From a virus, in the IMG/VR virus record IMGVR_UViG_3300007511_001544, positions 1 to 64,000 of that record: a stretch of 64,000 nucleotides of DNA; one strand, given 5' to 3'. A program made the position numbers and the translations under genes. Each line of letters starts with the position of its first letter. The first letter of the stretch is position 1. The notes below the pieces were generated by a model. It was not told the origin of the DNA. It searched no databases and saw only the letters and a program-made list of their open reading frames with translations. Of this stretch, positions 60,364 through 64,000 are shown in pieces.

Positions 60364-61707
60364 TTACACCCTCTCGAAGAAGTTGTCAACAACTTTTTCA
60401 ATATAATCCAACTTTTGGTCGGTTATCCCAATGAAGGTTCCCATAAAAAAAGTATCAACGGTAGCAACGTGAGCGTTTGGAAATCTTTCTATAAGGTTTT
60501 CATATTTAGAAGCATATTCCTTATATGCTGGGTGGTATAAGCAGTTACCTGTGAAATATGATCTTGTCTGGATCTTGTGTTCTTCCAGATACTCAACCAA
60601 ATCCTGTTTTGTGAACTTGTTGTTTTGTTTTACTGTCGTCATAAACCCAAACCAACAGGGATCTGATTTTGGAGTTGCAGTTGGAAGCATAAAATATTCG
60701 TTATATTTTGAAAATATTTCCTTGAGGCGAAGAAAGTTCTTGCGCCGAGCAGAATCCATTGATGGAAGTTTTTCTATTTGTTCAAGTCCTATTGCTGACT
60801 GAAGCTCTAATGGTTTTAGATTAAAGCCTACCTCATCAAACACATATCGATGATCATAAACAAAACTCTGATTGCCATCTCTTAACCACTCTCTAAATCT
60901 GTTTCCACAGGCTGTGCCGTCTGTAACATCTCCTGGCTTTTTCTCGTTGCAGTAACAAGCACGACCCCAATCTCTAAAGCTTGCCAGAACCCTTCGGATT
61001 CTTGGGTCATCTGTTGCTACAAAACCTCCTTCCCCCATTGTCATATGGTGCGCTGGATAAAACGAACACGAAGAGGCATGGCCAAAAGACCCCAAAGGTT
61101 TTCCGTCATAAAAAGACCCCAAGGCATCGCACGAATCTTCTAGAAATATTAGATCATATTTCTCAACCAAACTCATAACCCTGTCCATATCTGGTGGGTT
61201 TCCTAAAACGTGAGCGAACATTAGTCCTTTTATGTCTTTGTCTGTTTCTAATAATCTTTCTACTTCGTCTAAATTTAGATTAAGAGATGGTAAGTCAACA
61301 TCAACAAATACTGGCTCGAATCCTGCCTGAATAATAGGATTAATCGTAGTAGGGAAACAAACTACAGGCGTGATGATTTTACTCCCCTTTGGGAGGTGAT
61401 ATTTCTTCATAAACTTTTGCTTGCTTGTAAAGGCATGTACCATTACAAGATTAGCAGAACTGCCAGAATTTGTCAGAATTCCGTACCTCTTGCCCAGGTG
61501 CGATGGAAATCTATTCTCAAATTCCCTAGATCTTTTTCCTATAACAAGCCATCCGTCCAGTAGTGTTTCTACGGCGGCCGCATACTCATCCGAAGAAAAA
61601 TTAGGACCAGAATAATTAATCCAATCACCCTCCTCCCATGATTTTTTGAGGAGATTTTCTTCTGCGTACTCTCTTACAAGTGAAAGTATCTCTTCTAGCT
61701 TATTCAC
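60364..61707 (-). CDS. rfbH: RfbH/DdhC-type CDP-4-keto-6-deoxyglucose 3-dehydratase
   Basis: The 447-residue protein (family about 437) carries all marks of the E1 enzyme of 3,6-dideoxyhexose synthesis: YPAHHMTMGEGG with H220 in place of the PLP Lys, EDSCDALGSF with C193, and RDWGRACYCNEKKPGDVTDG then TACGNRF with C251, C253 and C267 as likely ligands of the [2Fe-2S] cluster. The spacing before the last Cys is longer than the usual seven residues. It removes the C3 hydroxyl of a CDP-4-keto-6-deoxy sugar. The partner reductase E3 (AscD/DdhD) is not visible. The start is a GTG (61707). Genes for CDP-glucose formation probably lie beyond the right edge. Confidence 0.9.
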   Translation of the reverse strand: MNKLEEILSLVREYAEENLLKKSWEEGDWINYSGPNFSSDEYAAAVETLLDGWLVIGKRSREFENRFPSHLGKRYGILTNSGSSANLVMVHAFTSKQKFMKKYHLPKGSKIITPVVCFPTTINPIIQAGFEPVFVDVDLPSLNLNLDEVERLLETDKDIKGLMFAHVLGNPPDMDRVMSLVEKYDLIFLEDSCDALGSFYDGKPLGSFGHASSCSFYPAHHMTMGEGGFVATDDPRIRRVLASFRDWGRACYCNEKKPGDVTDGTACGNRFREWLRDGNQSFVYDHRYVFDEVGFNLKPLELQSAIGLEQIEKLPSMDSARRKNFLRLKEIFSKYNEYFMLPTATPKSDPCWFGFMTTVKQNNKFTKQDLVEYLEEHKIQTRSYFTGNCLYHPAYKEYASKYENLIERFPNAHVATVDTFFMGTFIGITDQKLDYIEKVVDNFFERV

Positions 61708-62530
61708 TTAATCTTTCCGTCAAATTTCTCAACCCTACAACAAGACCCTGTAGGTCAAGACCAAGAGTTTCCAATTTATCACTACACCCAGTATAGGTGT
61801 TTGCAAACCCATCTTCTTCTAATATTATATCAGAACTAGAATTTGTTAAAGTTACAATCTCTGCTGCTATATTCCTTAATGTATGTTTTTCTTTGTAGCA
61901 TATGTTGATATTTTCATAATCTTTCCCTGGATCATTTTCCAAATAGTGACGAACAACAGTTGCCACGTCATCTGATGAAACAAAATCCATCATCTTATTT
62001 TTATGAATTAATATTGGCTCTCCTTTTAAAGCCCTTAAAATGGAAGATTTTATAAACCTAGTTTTTGCTTCATGAAACCCAAAGCACCCGAACAACCTAA
62101 GATTATAAACATCAAACAATTTATCGCACTCACGGGCGATTATGTTTTTCGACATCCCATAATAATCAGAGGGTGTAAATGAGTAAATTCTGTTTTCTTG
62201 GTATTTGTATATATCAGCATTTTTTCCGAAAGCTGCCCCAGAACAGAAGTTGATTAGTTTTCCAAAAGAATGCCTGTTTGCTACCAAATTATTAAACATC
62301 GAAATGTTGTCAACAAAGGTTTGGAGAGTATCTGTTTCGTTTCTTCTGCCTCCGATTATGGCAGTGTGTACGACGGCATCAAACCTGTTTTGTTGCAAGA
62401 ATATTCTTACAGACTGACTGTCCGTTAAGTTTACTTCTTTTCTTCCGGCACAAGTTATATCAAGATCGTCAAATTTCTCGTATAACTCTTTTGCTAAAAA
62501 ACCGTTTCGCCCAGTTATTAGGACCTTCAT
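61700..62530 (-). CDS. RmlD-like SDR sugar reductase
   Basis: The 276-residue protein has KVLITGRNGFLAKELYEKF, VNLTDSQSVRIFLQ, FDAVVHTAIIGG, FCSGAAFG, DYYGMSK with the catalytic Tyr-Lys pair and LRLFGCFGFHE. The opening GR-NGFLA-K is near dTDP-4-dehydrorhamnose reductases. It probably reduces a 4-keto group on a nucleotide sugar after the dehydratase, or the branched product of the TPP enzyme. Its ends overlap the RfbH and PanB genes by a few nucleotides. Substrate unknown. Confidence 0.7.
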   Translation of the reverse strand: MKVLITGRNGFLAKELYEKFDDLDITCAGRKEVNLTDSQSVRIFLQQNRFDAVVHTAIIGGRRNETDTLQTFVDNISMFNNLVANRHSFGKLINFCSGAAFGKNADIYKYQENRIYSFTPSDYYGMSKNIIARECDKLFDVYNLRLFGCFGFHEAKTRFIKSSILRALKGEPILIHKNKMMDFVSSDDVATVVRHYLENDPGKDYENINICYKEKHTLRNIAAEIVTLTNSSSDIILEEDGFANTYTGCSDKLETLGLDLQGLVVGLRNLTERLSE

Positions 62531-63465
62531 TTTTTATTATTGAAAATATCTTCTTTAGGGGTTACTGTGTTTGGAGTTGGACTATGGTTAGTTGGAAATC
62601 CTTGATCGGTTTCATACTTCCATTTTGCATTAGAAAGAAGTTTCTCAAGCTCCTCATCTTTAATTTCATAGAAGTTTTCTTCTGAGGGAAACACTCCATT
62701 GCGAACTTCTTCGGCATATTGTTCCAAAGCCGTTTGAATAATGGCTCCAGCCTCGCAGTATCTCTTAACAAACTTGGACTTAAACTCCCAAAATAACCCA
62801 ACCAAGTCGTGCATAATAACAAGCTGACCATCCACCAAATCCCCAGCGCCAATACCATACACCGGGATGCTCAACTCTTTCGCTACTGCTTGTGCTGATT
62901 CTCTTGGCATCGCCTCTAACAGAAGGAAGGCACATCCGGCCTCTTGTAGTTCGAGTGCTTGATTAAGAATAATTTCTGTGCTCTCCGCAGTTTTTCCCTG
63001 AACTCTATAGCCACCTAACTTTGCTCTTGTGTGAGGGGTGAGACCTAAGTGACTCTGAACGAGAATTCCGGCATCAGCAATTGCTTTGATACGATCCACC
63101 ATCGCTCCCTCGACTTTGACAGAATCCATGCCAGCCCGAATAAACCGACCAGCATTATGTACTGCTTCGCTGTTTGAAGCTTGATAAGACATGTAAGGCA
63201 TGTCTCCCACCAGAAAAGCACTCTTGGCTCCACGGGCAACTGCTTCGGCGTGCAGAATCATAGCGTCCATTGTAACTGGTATAGTTGTTTTATGACCCAA
63301 GGTGGTCATCCCTAAAGAATCGCCAACAAGTATCCCATCAACTCCCGCCTTGTCAGCGAGTAGTGCCTGTGGATAATCATAGGCGGTCACAAATACAGAT
63401 TTCTTTTCTTGTCTCTTGTGCCTCCTTAGTGTTAAAATAGTTGTCTTTTTTGGGTCGGTTGCCAT
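62527..63465 (-). CDS. panB: Ketopantoate hydroxymethyltransferase
   Basis: The 312-residue protein has the full PanB set: ILVGDSLGMTTLGH (D49), FLVGDMPYMSYQ (D88), SVKVEGA (K117, E119), LVQSHLGLTPH, and FLLLEAMP (E184), matching the metal and catalytic residues of E. coli PanB (D45, D84, K112, E114, E181). It transfers a hydroxymethyl group from methylene-tetrahydrofolate to alpha-ketoisovalerate. It has a C-terminal tail of about 45 residues beyond the family's usual 264, ending DIFNNKK. A pantothenate gene is odd in a phage sugar block; it may act here on a keto sugar or keto acid. ATG start with short leader. Confidence 0.85.
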   Translation of the reverse strand: MATDPKKTTILTLRRHKRQEKKSVFVTAYDYPQALLADKAGVDGILVGDSLGMTTLGHKTTIPVTMDAMILHAEAVARGAKSAFLVGDMPYMSYQASNSEAVHNAGRFIRAGMDSVKVEGAMVDRIKAIADAGILVQSHLGLTPHTRAKLGGYRVQGKTAESTEIILNQALELQEAGCAFLLLEAMPRESAQAVAKELSIPVYGIGAGDLVDGQLVIMHDLVGLFWEFKSKFVKRYCEAGAIIQTALEQYAEEVRNGVFPSEENFYEIKDEELEKLLSNAKWKYETDQGFPTNHSPTPNTVTPKEDIFNNKK

Positions 63466-63468
63466 TTT

Positions 63469-64000
63469 TTATTCCTCATAGTTTATAGGCTCGATAATCA
63501 TGTTATCGTAAAATTCTTCTCTAGTTAAGAGCGGATACATATCTTCGAATGGTCTAGACACGATTCTTCCGTCTTTTGTCTTTGTCGATATAAGCGTTGG
63601 AACAACTTCTTGCCATTTTTGACACATCACCTCACACACAACTGGACCATCATAATTCAGAACCTTTTGTATGCCATCTTCCAACCCCTCAACAGTTTCA
63701 ATCTTAAAATACTTCAGCCCGTAGGCGTCGGTAATTTTTTCTATGTTTGGAAGTGACACTCCAGAATCGCCGTCAACACCTATAAATCTGCCATCAAAAA
63801 ACTTTCTCTGTGTTGTTCTGATAGACAAATATCCGTGATTGTTCCACACGAAAAGTTTTATCGGTAGGTTATAATGTTTTATTGTCTGAAGTTCTTGGAT
63901 GTTTGTTTGGAAAGATCCATCGCCTGTAATTCCTATAACCTCTTTATCTCCCCTTGCAACACTAACCCCAATGGCGGCGGGGATCGTAAACCCCATGTCT
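63469..64000 (-). CDS. Partial acetolactate-synthase-like TPP enzyme (C-terminal part)
   Basis: The reading frame is open to the right edge of the window, so the N-terminus is missing. The visible 177 residues begin DMGFTIPAAIGVSVARG and contain the TPP-binding motif ITGDGSFQTNIQEL followed by VWNNHGYLSIR. This is the C-terminal domain of acetolactate-synthase-type enzymes. In sugar clusters such enzymes (YerE type) add a two-carbon unit to a 4-keto or 3,6-dideoxy sugar to form branched sugars. It lies directly before PanB, the RmlD-like reductase and RfbH, which supports that role. Full length is expected to be about 550 residues. Confidence 0.8.
   Translation of the reverse strand, partial: DMGFTIPAAIGVSVARGDKEVIGITGDGSFQTNIQELQTIKHYNLPIKLFVWNNHGYLSIRTTQRKFFDGRFIGVDGDSGVSLPNIEKITDAYGLKYFKIETVEGLEDGIQKVLNYDGPVVCEVMCQKWQEVVPTLISTKTKDGRIVSRPFEDMYPLLTREEFYDNMIIEPINYEE

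Noticed and set aside
60363-60401. Longer N-terminus for the RmlB-like enzyme
   Set aside because: The extra 13 residues lie inside the RfbH gene; the ATG at 60362 directly precedes the Rossmann strand and has a GAGGG sequence upstream.
1-64000. tRNA genes, terminators or attachment sites
   Set aside because: No cloverleaf, no GC hairpin followed by a T run and no direct repeats of attachment type were found by eye in the short gaps; a program such as tRNAscan would be needed for certainty.

Overview
The window looks like part of a large tailed-phage genome of T4-like (contractile tail, myovirus) type, probably from a Gram-negative and likely aquatic host. The evidence is a T4 gp55-like late sigma factor, baseplate wedge proteins of the gp6 and gp25 families, a spike and lysin module, a run of very large virion proteins, a DnaG-type primase and a RuvC-like resolvase. 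Every gene I can support lies on the minus strand, so the genes read from position 64000 down to 1. Coding density is very high, many neighbours overlap by 1-4 nt, and no stretch over 300 nt lacks a gene. I saw no tRNA, CRISPR array, insertion sequence or convincing terminator. The taxonomic placement is inferred from gene content only.

Region A (64000-44172) is a nearly gapless block of about 26 genes for making and transferring unusual sugars. It holds an acetolactate-synthase-like TPP enzyme (cut by the window edge), PanB, a CDP-sugar 3-dehydratase (RfbH type with His in place of the PLP Lys and Cys ligands for an Fe-S cluster), NAD-dependent epimerases and dehydratases, NeuB and NeuA (nonulosonate synthesis and CMP activation), a class III aminotransferase, a methyltransferase, a VOC protein, an SDR, cupins, a GT10-like glycosyltransferase, an RmlC-like epimerase, a minimal two-subunit TPP enzyme, a second His-type DegT dehydratase of the ColD kind, and a heptose-type kinase plus nucleotidyltransferase. 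Together these suggest at least three activated sugars: a CDP-3,6-dideoxy and perhaps branched sugar, a GDP-6-deoxy or 3,6-dideoxy sugar, and a CMP-nonulosonate.

Region B (44170-42401) carries small conserved phage proteins and the late sigma factor. Region C (42390-5761) is the tail and baseplate module: an M15 peptidase hub or spike protein, a beta-helical spike protein, a 2275-residue LysM protein with Gln and Pro tracts, gp25-like and gp6-like wedges, a DNRLRE-like protein, a 3673-residue protein with a LamG-like domain, and six further virion proteins.

Region D (5749-1) has the resolvase, a deoxyribonucleotidase-like HAD protein, the primase and a cluster of five adjacent proteins. These five share the same N-terminal leader of about 14 residues, of the form MK-x-L-(L/M)-x-x-W-R-x-(F/Y)-L-x-E, and a 61-residue protein has a related start. 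The leader ends in Leu-x-Glu and resembles the T4 capsid-targeting sequence cut by the prohead protease. The bodies behind it differ: ADP-ribosyltransferase-like, zinc-peptidase-like, ParB/Srx-like and others. I regard this as the best candidate for an under-described system: a set of proteins packaged in the head and injected with the DNA. A second candidate is a TATTTA-N4-ATG start element that replaces the Shine-Dalgarno sequence at four genes.
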